Positions 10,601 to 18,317 of a stretch of DNA of 64,000 bases are shown here, piece by piece. Both the position numbers and the translations under genes were made by a program. This DNA comes from Lentisphaerae bacterium GWF2_49_21 (GTDB lineage: Bacteria > Verrucomicrobiota > Lentisphaeria > Victivallales > GWF2-50-93). Positions within the stretch are counted from its first letter, which is position 1; every line of letters begins with the position of its first letter. The stretch is taken from assembly GCA_001804805.1 (NCBI GenBank), contig MHBH01000005.1, forward strand, positions 62,001 through 126,000. Direction: 5' to 3'. The notes beneath the pieces are model-generated. The model did not search any database, had not been told where the DNA came from, and saw nothing but the letters and a program-made list of their open reading frames with translations.

Positions 10601-11224
10601 GGCGATGGCTGGGCCTATGATATCGGATACGGCGGCCTTGACCACGTCGTTGCGATGAACAAGGATGTGAACATCCTCGTCCTCGACACCGAAGTATATT
10701 CGAACACCGGCGGACAGGCCTCCAAGTCGACGCCTATCGGCGCAGTTGCGAAGTTCGCAAATGCGGGAATGCGCCTGACGAAGAAGAACCTCGGGTTTAT
10801 GTGCATGAGCTACGGCAACGTATATGTCGCTTCAATCGCCATGGGCGCGAACAGGCCTCAGACCTTGAAGGCGTTCCAGGAGGCGGAGGCTTACAAGGGG
10901 CCGTCGCTTATCATAGCTTACTCCCCATGTATTGCTCACGGAATCGACATGATGAAGTCGCAGACCGAGGAGAAACGTGCGGTTGAAGCCGGCTACTGGC
11001 CGCTCTTCCGCTACAACCCGATGCTTGTGAAGGAAGGCAAGTCACCGTTTATCTGGGAGACAAAGGATCCTTCAGCGAGCTATATGGATTTCATCAAGAG
11101 CGAACGCCGCTACACTGCACTGCTCAAGACAGCTCCTGCCGAGGCCGAGGCGGTCTTCAAGCTTGCCGAAGAGGACGCCAAGAGAAGGATGACCTTCTTC
11201 AAGAAGCTCGGAGAAGTGATGTAA
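7700..11224 (+). CDS. nifJ: Pyruvate:ferredoxin (flavodoxin) oxidoreductase, single-chain
   Basis: 1174 aa; YPITPSSNMGEYADEW, two 4Fe-4S motifs CIQCNMCVMACPHA and CTGCGVCVETCPA, TPP-binding GDGWAYDIGYGGLDH. Confidence 0.97.
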   Translation: MAGKMVTIDGNYAAAHVAYAFSEVAAIYPITPSSNMGEYADEWMSQGKKNLFGKPVDVIEMQSEAGAAGAVHGSLSAGAMTTTFTCSQGLMLMIPNMYKIAGEMIPTVFHVSARSLACQSLSIFGDHGDVMAVRQTGFALMAASSIQETMDLALVSHLATLKAQIPFLNFFDGFRTSHEVQKVYGISQEDMLKLVEPEYIELFRSRAMKPENPFIKVAAQNPDVYFQGRETTNKQYAACPVIVQEYMDKVAKVIGRQYHLFDYYGDKNAENIIVSMGSSCETIEETVDYLNKKGAKVGLIKVRLYRPFATEAFLKSIPASVKKIVVLDRTKEPGSIGEPLYMDVVTALQGRSIKVIGGRYGLSSKEFTPSMVKAVYDHLNGKCTHNFTVGIEDDVSNLSLPVKEQIHTEPEDTFSCMFWGLGSDGTVGANKESIKIIGDNTDMYAQGYFVYDSKKSYGITVSHLRFGKSPIRSPYLVYSPNFVACHNPAYIGRYDMLEGIREGGVFLLNSEWDRQDVFNHLTEDMQKTIISKKLKFYNIDALKISEKAGLGARINTVMMTAFFAISGVLPKEKAIELIKNAIKKAYGRKGEDIVKKNWECVDATNAALEEVKVPASITSSYKPGKLIADDASDFAKDVIRPLMHLKGDTVPVSKMSFDGIIPTGTAALEKRCIAPRLPKWIPENCIQCNMCVMACPHAVIRAKQIDPANLKNKPASFTTIKSKTKNDKNLDYKIQLYVDDCTGCGVCVETCPAKVKALEFSTLEDEHKKGEIENYKFFDALPDNVLDGAGEDTVKGAMFKKSLFEFSGACAGCGETPYVRMLTQLFGENMVVANATGCSSIYGGTFPTVPYCKTKEGRGPAWGNSLFEDNAEYGFGMRLAVDSNRALLKMNVEKLLQLGTAADLKAALEKCIGLWDSRKQDAIAAQDAVKKLIPAALKQASGEAQGVLRKIKELQDYFVDKSVWGIGGDGWAYDIGYGGLDHVVAMNKDVNILVLDTEVYSNTGGQASKSTPIGAVAKFANAGMRLTKKNLGFMCMSYGNVYVASIAMGANRPQTLKAFQEAEAYKGPSLIIAYSPCIAHGIDMMKSQTEEKRAVEAGYWPLFRYNPMLVKEGKSPFIWETKDPSASYMDFIKSERRYTALLKTAPAEAEAVFKLAEEDAKRRMTFFKKLGEVM

Positions 11225-11261
11225 TTTTTCACTGCGTGAAAAATTAGACGATAAAAACAAG

Positions 11262-11292
11262 GCGGCGCGGAGGATTCCGCGCCGCTTTTTTT
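11262..11292 (+). terminator. Rho-independent terminator of nifJ
   Basis: GCGGCGCGGA-GGAT-TCCGCGCCGC then T-run. Confidence 0.9.
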
Positions 11293-11295
11293 GAA

Positions 11296-11320
11296 GTAGG
11301 GACGGCCTTTAGGCTGTCCC
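11296..11320 (+). repeat. REP-like hairpin (GTAG foot, TTTA loop)
   Basis: GTAG + GGGACGGCC-TTTA-GGCTGTCCC. Confidence 0.7.
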
Positions 11321-11498
11321 ATTTTTTTTCAATTGACAAGTAAAGCGGTAATCAAAGGAAGGGTGAGATTGGAATTTTGCCATCATAATCCTGATATAAG
11401 AATGCCTGAAGACTGGCCGGAAAAGTATAAGCTCCAGATTAAGGAGCCTAAGAAATAGATATTTGTCAATGAAAATCCGGGAAAAGTCTTGCGGGTTT

Positions 11499-11915
11499 TC
11501 ATTTGATGAAATACCCCGCCGCCTTCCAGGAGCCGTCCTTTTCAAGCATCACGGTGACAGTTTCGACGGCCGACTTCTTGTTCTCAAAGGAGCTTTTGAA
11601 CTGGAGGATATAATATTCTCCGTCCGGGGCACCGGGAAGTTCTGTCGCGTAGGTCTTGGTGTCGATTTCCCGGGAGACAAGCTTGCCGAGAGGTTTTCTT
11701 ATAGGACTGACCATCTCCTGCCATTTGTCCTTTTTTACTGCGTTCCTGAAGTATTCGGCGGCGGCATCCCAGCTTTCATTGTATTTTTCAGAATCAACAA
11801 GCGTGAGCCAGGCTTTGGCGGCCTCGACGGCCTTGTTTTCCTTTTCATCGGCGGCGAGAAGATTTGATGATGCGAACATGCAGAGTAGAAGTGCGGCGTA
11901 AATCAGCGTTTTCAT
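11499..11915 (-). CDS. DUF4019-like secreted protein
   Basis: Signal peptide; AAKAWLTLVDSEKYNESWDAAAEYFRNAVKKDKWQEMVSPIRKPLGKLVSREI...LPGAPDGEYYILQFKSSFENKKSAVETVTVMLEKDGSWKAAGYFIK. Confidence 0.8.
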   Translation of the reverse strand: MKTLIYAALLLCMFASSNLLAADEKENKAVEAAKAWLTLVDSEKYNESWDAAAEYFRNAVKKDKWQEMVSPIRKPLGKLVSREIDTKTYATELPGAPDGEYYILQFKSSFENKKSAVETVTVMLEKDGSWKAAGYFIK

Positions 11916-11998
11916 AGGACCTCCGGTTTAAGTGACAAATGTAATGTGATTGTTCGCATCTTCAAATTGTATGATCTTTCTAAATTCGGAATACGTTT

Positions 11999-12071
11999 GT
12001 AGTTAATGTCGCAAGACATGTTCTTGGAGGAAAGATACATAAGAACAGCTCTTGCGAGCTTGACTAAGCTG
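11999..12071. repeat. Inverted pair of REP-like elements (GCAA loop)
   Basis: GTAGTTAATGTC-GCAA-GACATGTTCTT (+) opposite reverse-complement of GCTTAGTCAAGCTC-GCAA-GAGCTGTTCTT. Confidence 0.7.
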
Positions 12072-12540
12072 GTCTTTTTCTCCTTTTTCCATACGCTTCC
12101 CTTTTCTCCTTCACGAACTTGAAATCATTTCCTTTGGCGAAGGATTCCATCGAGACGGCGGTTTCCGGGAATTTCCTGAGGAGTTCCCTGTCGGCGGTGA
12201 TGAGCTTGACATCCAAGTCTTTTGCCAATGTAACAAATTGGGCATCATATGCGGAAATTCCATTATTGACGGCAAGGTCAAGGGCGTTGGACAAATCAAC
12301 CGGAGTTTCACTTTCCGAGAAAAGATTTAGGGTATCATGCCAGATTGACTGGTATTGGTTGAAATCCCTGCCTTGTTTTTTATTTTGAATGTGAATTACA
12401 GTCAAGGCGTTGATAAATTCATGTTTCCATAATGATGGAACAATCCATTCCGGATCCTGTTCTTTGACTTTTTGGGCAAGGGCGGTGTTTTCCCCTTCAA
12501 TCATATAGTAGACGAGAATGTTTGTGTCGACAACAATCAT
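12064..12540 (-). CDS. PIN-domain toxin (VapC/FitB-like)
   Basis: MIVVDTNILVYYMIEGE...GISAYDAQFVTLAKDLDVKLITADRELLRKFP; overlaps antitoxin stop. Confidence 0.85.
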   Translation of the reverse strand: MIVVDTNILVYYMIEGENTALAQKVKEQDPEWIVPSLWKHEFINALTVIHIQNKKQGRDFNQYQSIWHDTLNLFSESETPVDLSNALDLAVNNGISAYDAQFVTLAKDLDVKLITADRELLRKFPETAVSMESFAKGNDFKFVKEKREAYGKRRKRPA

Positions 12541-12755
12541 TTGCGCCCCCATCTCTTGGCGGCATTCAGCCAGGCATCGTTGATTTTGAAGTCAATCTTA
12601 TATGGTTTGAAATCCCTTATAGGTTTTATGTGAAGAAGGCCGGTTTCAAGCTCAGCTATCGCCTGCTTGGTCATGGACCTGTGGTTTTTCACGGCCTCGG
12701 CCTTCAGCCTCCTATGGATTTCCGGCGGCAGATTCTTAATTACTAAAGATGGCAT
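12537..12755 (-). CDS. Ribbon-helix-helix antitoxin (FitA/VapB-like)
   Basis: MPSLVIKNLPPEIHRRLKAEAVKNHRSMTKQAIAELE. Confidence 0.85.
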   Translation of the reverse strand: MPSLVIKNLPPEIHRRLKAEAVKNHRSMTKQAIAELETGLLHIKPIRDFKPYKIDFKINDAWLNAAKRWGRK

Positions 12756-12789
12756 GATGTCCTCCGTTTATAATATTTTGAATAGTATA

Positions 12790-12815
12790 GCATAATGCTA
12801 GCAAAATGCTAGCAA
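12790..12815. promoter_or_regulatory. Candidate autoregulatory operator of the PIN/RHH module
   Basis: Tandem AATGCTAGCAA x2 (12794-12804, 12805-12815), each with the palindrome TGCTAGCA; preceded by AGCATAATGCT. Confidence 0.6.
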
Positions 12816-12963
12816 CGGTAAATGGGCACCTTTTTAATATGAAATGTTCAGGAAGGGACTATTTTGTGCCTCGAGATTGAAAACAGGTGAATTTTAAAGG
12901 ATATTGCAAGTTTGTAAGTAATTTAAGAAATATGGAATTAAGAAATGCTAAAGCTGGATAACA

Positions 12964-13125
12964 ATGTTTAAAACAATCTGTAATTTCCTGAAACTGTTTC
13001 TTCTTGCTGGCGGTATGATGTCGGTCTGCACTGCTTGCAGCCTTATTGGACTGCCTGTTGAGGTTGCTGAGGATGCGATCGTGGATACTGAAGTTATTGT
13101 CGAAGACGTAGGGGAGGCGCTTTGA
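12964..13125 (+). CDS. Small secreted/lipoprotein-like protein (53 aa), absent from ORF track
   Basis: MFKTICNFLKLFLLAGGMMSVCTACSLIGLPVEVAEDAIVDTEVIVEDVGEAL; stop overlaps the TTG start of rdgB (TTGA). Confidence 0.6.
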   Translation: MFKTICNFLKLFLLAGGMMSVCTACSLIGLPVEVAEDAIVDTEVIVEDVGEAL

Positions 13126-13844
13126 GAATACTCGCTGGAACAAACAACGTCCATAAGATATTGGAGTTCAAAAGCATCCTGCAGGACAGCGGAACCATGA
13201 TAGTCTCTCCTCCTGAACTTGGCATCAGCCTGCCGGATATTCCGGAGGACGGCTCTACTTTCGAGGAGAATGCAGGGATAAAGGCCCTTGGATTTGCGAA
13301 GTTCGCAAAAATGACTGTCATAGCCGACGATTCAGGGCTCGAAATTGACGCCCTTGGCGGTGCGCCAGGAATCCATTCTGCGAGGTATGCCGGAACAAAT
13401 GAAAAGAGGATTGAGAGGGTGCTTCGTGAGATAGAAGAAAAATGCCAAGTGAAGAAATCGAACTCCCAACATCGAACATCGAACATTGAACATCGAAGTG
13501 AAAGCATCAATCAAAGATCAAAAATTAAAAATGCCGACGACCGACGGCCCTTCGACTATGTTCAGGGTGGGTTGATGACTGACAACCGTACTGCCCGGTT
13601 CGTATGTGTAGTAGCCCTTGCCGAGCCTGGGAAAGTGATCGCGACGTTCCGCGGCGAGGTACGGGGCAGGCTGGGATATGAAGCCAGGGGCGCCGGAGGA
13701 TTCGGTTATGATCCGATATTCATTCCCGACGGATATGAGAAGACATTCGCGGAGCTCGGAGGGGAGATAAAGGACAAGATAAGCCACAGGGCCAATGCAT
13801 TGAAGAAGCTGGAAAAATATCTGAAAGGGGGAAAAATATCATGA
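13122..13844 (+). CDS. rdgB: XTP/dITP diphosphatase (non-canonical purine NTP pyrophosphatase) with repeat-derived insertion
   Basis: ILAGTNNVHKILEF, VIADDSGLEIDALGGAPGIHSARYAG, TARFVCVVAL, GFGYDPIFIPDGYEKTFAEL, SHRANALKKL; TTG start. Confidence 0.9.
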   Translation: MRILAGTNNVHKILEFKSILQDSGTMIVSPPELGISLPDIPEDGSTFEENAGIKALGFAKFAKMTVIADDSGLEIDALGGAPGIHSARYAGTNEKRIERVLREIEEKCQVKKSNSQHRTSNIEHRSESINQRSKIKNADDRRPFDYVQGGLMTDNRTARFVCVVALAEPGKVIATFRGEVRGRLGYEARGAGGFGYDPIFIPDGYEKTFAELGGEIKDKISHRANALKKLEKYLKGGKIS

Positions 13845-14761
13845 ACAGGCCTTTTTTCAGGAAGTCATTTTTTATTGAAATAGTTTTCATCGTTATAATT
13901 CTGGCATCTTCTCTTCTGCCAGAATTATCAGCCGATGAGGCGAAGCAGAAGATCAAGTTCTTCAGGCCTTCCGAGCCGGGGAATGTGATGGTCTGCGACA
14001 TAGGGGCGGAGGCGAAGGCAGTGACAGTAATGACCAATAATGATGGCACCAAGGCCGAGAAAGTGCTCAGCAACAAGATAGCAGTTTCCGGAGTGCTTAC
14101 GGTTATGACTGTGACCGACTATGGGCGTCCAGCCACAATTGAGTTCAAGATTGAGAAGGTGGAGGGTGATTTGAGTGGCAGGGAAGTCAAGTTCGCCTGT
14201 GATAATAAAGTCCTCAAGATCAATCTTGAAACCAAGCCATGTGAATTCCGCATAAAGGACAGCGATGCGGAGATCGGAAGGGAGGAAATCCTGCTTCTTT
14301 CGCTTGTTTTCAGGAGGACAAGGAAGGAGAACATGTCCGATTTCATCGGAACTGAAAATGCAGTCGGCGTCGGTGACGAATGGAAAACACCGCTTACCCC
14401 CCTCCAGGATGAATTCGAGAAACGCGGACTCAAGGCTGCGGATCTCAAGATGAACGGCAATGTTAAACTTATGGAAAAGAAGGCGGTTCATGGCTATGAC
14501 TGCTGGATACTCGACGCGAACCTGGATGCGAGCAAGGATGAGGAGTTTGTCTTTGAGTTCAAGGCGGAAATCTGTCTGCCTGTGGATGGAAAGACGGGAG
14601 CTGTCAAGATTTCCCGTCTAAGCTCTGAAAAGTTCAGCAAGAAGGTGGACGACAGGAATAATGCCTTAATGCCTGACGTGAAAGAAATCACCATGACAAT
14701 TACCGACAAGATGGCAACGGTGATGGTTCCCGTGGAAAGAAAAGGGGATAAATCGAAATGA
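13841..14761 (+). CDS. Hypothetical secreted protein
   Basis: 306 aa, N-terminal signal peptide; coupled to both neighbours. Confidence 0.7.
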   Translation: MNRPFFRKSFFIEIVFIVIILASSLLPELSADEAKQKIKFFRPSEPGNVMVCDIGAEAKAVTVMTNNDGTKAEKVLSNKIAVSGVLTVMTVTDYGRPATIEFKIEKVEGDLSGREVKFACDNKVLKINLETKPCEFRIKDSDAEIGREEILLLSLVFRRTRKENMSDFIGTENAVGVGDEWKTPLTPLQDEFEKRGLKAADLKMNGNVKLMEKKAVHGYDCWILDANLDASKDEEFVFEFKAEICLPVDGKTGAVKISRLSSEKFSKKVDDRNNALMPDVKEITMTITDKMATVMVPVERKGDKSK

Positions 14762-15969
14762 AGGACAGGAAAATTCTTTATATTGAACCTTTTTCCGGCG
14801 CGGCCGGCGATATGCTTGTCGCTGCCCTTCTCGGCCTTGGCGCCGACTGCAAGAGGTTCTGGAAGGGGATTGCCAGTCTTCCATTGAAAGAGAAGCCTGA
14901 AATCAAAATGGCCAAGGTCGGGCGCAACGGAATAGCCGCACTTAATTTCAAGGTCATTCTGAAGGAAGGCCATCATGATCATCATTTCCACAGGACTTTC
15001 GCTGATATTGAAAAAATAATCCGATCCGCCGGCAAACTTTCACCGGCAGTGAAAAAAAGATCCATTGGCATATTCAGGAGGCTTGCTGAGGCCGAGGCCA
15101 AAGTCCACGGTTCCAATGTCAGGCACGTTCATTTCCACGAGGTGGGTGCGGCGGACGCCATCATTGATATTGTCGGAGCCGTCCTTTGCCTTGAAATACT
15201 CAAAGTTGACAGGATAGTGTCAGCTCCAGTGGCGCTTGGTTCAGGCACGATAAGATCCGCCCATGGGATATTGCCGGTCCCAGCTCCGGCAACGGTGGAG
15301 ATCATCAAGGGGTGTCCGACATATTCCGGAGCTGTGGCCTGCGAACTGACAACTCCGACCGGTGCTGTAATGCTCAAATCAATTGTCGATGAGTGGGGGA
15401 TGCCTCCGGCCGGAGCCATAGTCGCGGTATCATGCGGGGCTGGGACAAAGGACTTTAAGGTCCAGCCGAATGTCCTCAGGGTTTCGATCATGAAATGTCC
15501 GGTTCCGCAAAGTTCCGGCCGTGAGAAGATAGCGGTGCTTGAATGCAACATCGACGACATGCCCGGGGAGGCGTTTTCATATGTGTGTCCCGAGCTTTTA
15601 AAAATGGGAGCCCTTGACTACGCACTCATTCCTGTGTATATGAAGAAGGGAAGGCCGGGAATTATCCTGCAGGTCATCTGCAGGCCGGAGGGGATTGCGA
15701 AGTTCGCAGAATTCATCCTCGGGGAGACCAGCACGATAGGAGTCAGGTACAGGCTTGAGGACAGGGAATTCCTCAGGAGGGAGGCGCGGGAGTATGAGAC
15801 GCCATGGGGGCTTGTCGGTGCCAAGCTTGCGTTTGACAGGAATGGCAATATGATGAAATATAAACCTGACTTCGAGAGCTGTGCCAGACTGGCAAAAACT
15901 TCCGGCAAAGGGTATCTTTCAATATCTGGTAAAATAAGGGATCATATAAATAAGAGGGTGAGGATATGA
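14758..15969 (+). CDS. larC: Nickel pincer cofactor biosynthesis protein LarC (DUF111), single uninterrupted ORF
   Basis: YIEPFSGAAGDMLVAALLGLG, VRHVHFHEVGAADAIIDIVGA, ECNIDDMPGE. Confidence 0.92.
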   Translation: MKDRKILYIEPFSGAAGDMLVAALLGLGADCKRFWKGIASLPLKEKPEIKMAKVGRNGIAALNFKVILKEGHHDHHFHRTFADIEKIIRSAGKLSPAVKKRSIGIFRRLAEAEAKVHGSNVRHVHFHEVGAADAIIDIVGAVLCLEILKVDRIVSAPVALGSGTIRSAHGILPVPAPATVEIIKGCPTYSGAVACELTTPTGAVMLKSIVDEWGMPPAGAIVAVSCGAGTKDFKVQPNVLRVSIMKCPVPQSSGREKIAVLECNIDDMPGEAFSYVCPELLKMGALDYALIPVYMKKGRPGIILQVICRPEGIAKFAEFILGETSTIGVRYRLEDREFLRREAREYETPWGLVGAKLAFDRNGNMMKYKPDFESCARLAKTSGKGYLSISGKIRDHINKRVRI

Positions 15970-16163
15970 GCTTGATAAGGAAAGAACTTCTTGAGATACT
16001 TGCGTGTCCGGTGGACAAGGCTCCGCTCAAGGAACTGGAAAATGAGAAGAAGCTGCTTTGCACGGCATGTGGCAGGAAATATCCGGTGAAGGAAGGGATA
16101 CCGGTCATGCTTGTCGACGAGGCGGAACTTCCTGAGGGTAAAGAGGGTAAAAAGGGAAGCTGA
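15966..16163 (+). CDS. Trm112-family zinc protein
   Basis: LLEILACPVDKAPL...LLCTACGRKYPVKEGIPVML. Confidence 0.9.
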   Translation: MSLIRKELLEILACPVDKAPLKELENEKKLLCTACGRKYPVKEGIPVMLVDEAELPEGKEGKKGS

Positions 16164-16199
16164 CTTTTGCAATTGGCTCAACTTGGAATGGAGACCTGA

Positions 16200-17663
16200 A
16201 TGGCCAACGACGGTAAGAAAAATGACAAGGACAAGAAGGATTCAGCTTCTCAAGCTGGTGCGGAGAAGTCTTCTCCTTCAGAAAAAAGCGCCGCTACGGA
16301 TGAACCTGGGCGGAAACCTGCCGCGAAGATTGCGCCAATCGCCCGTAAAAGGTGCAAGCCGAAGTTCAAGGAGGATGATTTCAGGAGCGCTGAATTTTCA
16401 ATGGAAAGCATCTTTGAGCAGGGCAAAAAGTCCAGGCCGGGCTTCGCCAGGTTCGCAGTCGCCTTTTTTATAATTATTTTCCTGTTCGTGGGCGTTGTCG
16501 TGGGATTATACGTATATCGGGGAATGCAGGCTGAGGCCGCCCTGAAGAAGAAGATCGAAGGGGTGGAGAAGCAGATCGGGAAACTCGAAGAGAAAATATC
16601 AGCCTCCGAAGGTTATGCGAAATACAAGACCGCGCTTGATGCGATAATCTGGATCGATTCTGGAGCCGCCATGGATCCTGGAAATCCCGACAAATGGAGC
16701 GAACTCAGGGAAAAATATGTCAAGCTGCTTGAAGGCGCCAGGCCGGTAAAAGGCTCCGACTTCGTAGTTCCGACTTCCCTCGTGGACATGGCCTTCATTC
16801 CGCAGGGCAGGTTTTTCATGGGAAGGAAACCAAATGAGCCGGGAGGGCATTCCGATGAAGTTCCGAGAAGGGCCGTTACCCTGGCCTATGATTTCTGGAT
16901 GGGACGGACTGAAATTACGAACCAGCAGCTAAAGGAATCTTACCCGGGGCACAGGACGGAACCATGGAACATGTATAAGCTCAACAAGCCCTTTCAGCCG
17001 GCTGTAATGGTTGACTGGCATATGGCTTCGACCTGTTGTCTGATGATTACCAGGAAAGAGGAGAGGGCTGGGCGGATACCGGAAAATTATGAATACCGTC
17101 TTCCTACCGAGGCTGAATGGGAATACGCCTGCAGGGCAGGGACTGAAACGAGCTATTACTGGGGTGACAGCTTCGGGGAGATTGGTGCGCAGTATGCGAA
17201 TACGAGGGATTTCAGGACTACGAAGATCCTCGTCTGGAATGGGGAGAAGGGAATGCCTTCGGACGACGGGAATGTCGTGTCTGCGTCTGTCGGTTCCTAC
17301 AAGCCCAACGCCTTCGGCCTTTATGACATGATCGGCAATACCTGGGAATGGTGCTGGGACTGGTATAATCCAACGGCGTACAAGGAGCTTCCCGGCGTGA
17401 ATCCTGTACAGGTGAAACCAATTGTCTCCTCTGTTGAAGTAAGGGCGGGCTATGACAACAGATATTTTATCGAATCCCCAAGCAAGGTCATCCGTGGCGG
17501 CTCATGGGGGAATGTCCCTTCGGAATGCCGGGCCTCCGGAAGAGATTCAGTTCTGGCTGAGAGCAAGGATACCGGCATGGGATTCAGGATCGTCCTGGCT
17601 CCAAAGATATCAGTGCTGGCGGCGTCCCCGGAAAAGGCGGCGGTGGATAACAAGTCCAGATAG
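16200..17663 (+). CDS. SUMF1/formylglycine-generating-enzyme-like protein with N-terminal TM anchor
   Basis: FIPQGRFFMGRKPNEPGG, EITNQQ, RLPTEAEWEYACRAGT, IGNTWEWCWDWY, RGGSWGN. Confidence 0.9.
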   Translation: MANDGKKNDKDKKDSASQAGAEKSSPSEKSAATDEPGRKPAAKIAPIARKRCKPKFKEDDFRSAEFSMESIFEQGKKSRPGFARFAVAFFIIIFLFVGVVVGLYVYRGMQAEAALKKKIEGVEKQIGKLEEKISASEGYAKYKTALDAIIWIDSGAAMDPGNPDKWSELREKYVKLLEGARPVKGSDFVVPTSLVDMAFIPQGRFFMGRKPNEPGGHSDEVPRRAVTLAYDFWMGRTEITNQQLKESYPGHRTEPWNMYKLNKPFQPAVMVDWHMASTCCLMITRKEERAGRIPENYEYRLPTEAEWEYACRAGTETSYYWGDSFGEIGAQYANTRDFRTTKILVWNGEKGMPSDDGNVVSASVGSYKPNAFGLYDMIGNTWEWCWDWYNPTAYKELPGVNPVQVKPIVSSVEVRAGYDNRYFIESPSKVIRGGSWGNVPSECRASGRDSVLAESKDTGMGFRIVLAPKISVLAASPEKAAVDNKSR

Positions 17664-17672
17664 GCCGCAGGA

Positions 17673-17981
17673 TCATTTCTTGTCGGCAGGAACGTTTTGT
17701 CCGGACTTTGCCTTGTAGATGTAGATGACCTCATCCCTTTTGCAGAGGCCGAATTTCTCCCTTGCGACTTTTTCCACGGCCTTGGGATTTGACTCGAGAT
17801 CATTGAAGAGCTGGCGCAGCTCGAGGCACTCCGCCTGTTTCTCCTCAAGCTCCTTCTTCAGTTCCTCGTTGCTGCTTTTCACCTTCTTGAGATTGGTGTA
17901 GGCCGGGAAGAGGAGGACGAACGAAATGATTATTAAAATTGCGAATACCGCAAAGTAAAGCAGTTTTAGAAACTTGTCCAA
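17673..17981 (-). CDS. FtsB/DivIC-like septum formation initiator family protein
   Basis: TM then coiled coil KSSNEELKKELEEKQAECLELRQLFNDLESNPKAVEKVAREKFGLCKRDEVIY. Confidence 0.85.
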   Translation of the reverse strand: MDKFLKLLYFAVFAILIIISFVLLFPAYTNLKKVKSSNEELKKELEEKQAECLELRQLFNDLESNPKAVEKVAREKFGLCKRDEVIYIYKAKSGQNVPADKK

Positions 17982-18017
17982 ATAACTTTCCTCCTCGGTG
18001 AAACGGGGCGAAGCGGG

Positions 18018-18260
18018 TTACTCCTTCTCCTCGTCGAACTCTATATCTTCAATATCTTCGAAATCGATGTCGCCTAGGTTGTCGAAATTCTCGGTTCCTT
18101 CTTCGGCCTCGGTTTCGAGATCATCAGCTTCATCGTCATCGTCCAGCATGATGGATGAACTTGTGATTACCGAGCCGCATTCCGGACAGTATCCGTCTTC
18201 GGCTTCGACAGCAGCCATGCTTATCTCCATATTGCAGTAGGGACAGGACATCATTCCCAT
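18018..18260 (-). CDS. Small zinc-ribbon protein with acidic tail
   Basis: CPYCNMEI...GYCPECGSVI then Asp/Glu-rich C-terminus. Confidence 0.75.
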   Translation of the reverse strand: MGMMSCPYCNMEISMAAVEAEDGYCPECGSVITSSSIMLDDDDEADDLETEAEEGTENFDNLGDIDFEDIEDIEFDEEKE

Positions 18261-18317
18261 TTAAGCCTCCTTAAGCTTTTTATCTTGTTATTTGATTAAT
18301 TTCCTGAATTTCACGTA

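Noticed and set aside
14758-15969. LarC programmed frameshift
   Set aside because: Unlike Lactiplantibacillus larC1/C2, this LarC is a single uninterrupted ORF, so no frameshift is needed.
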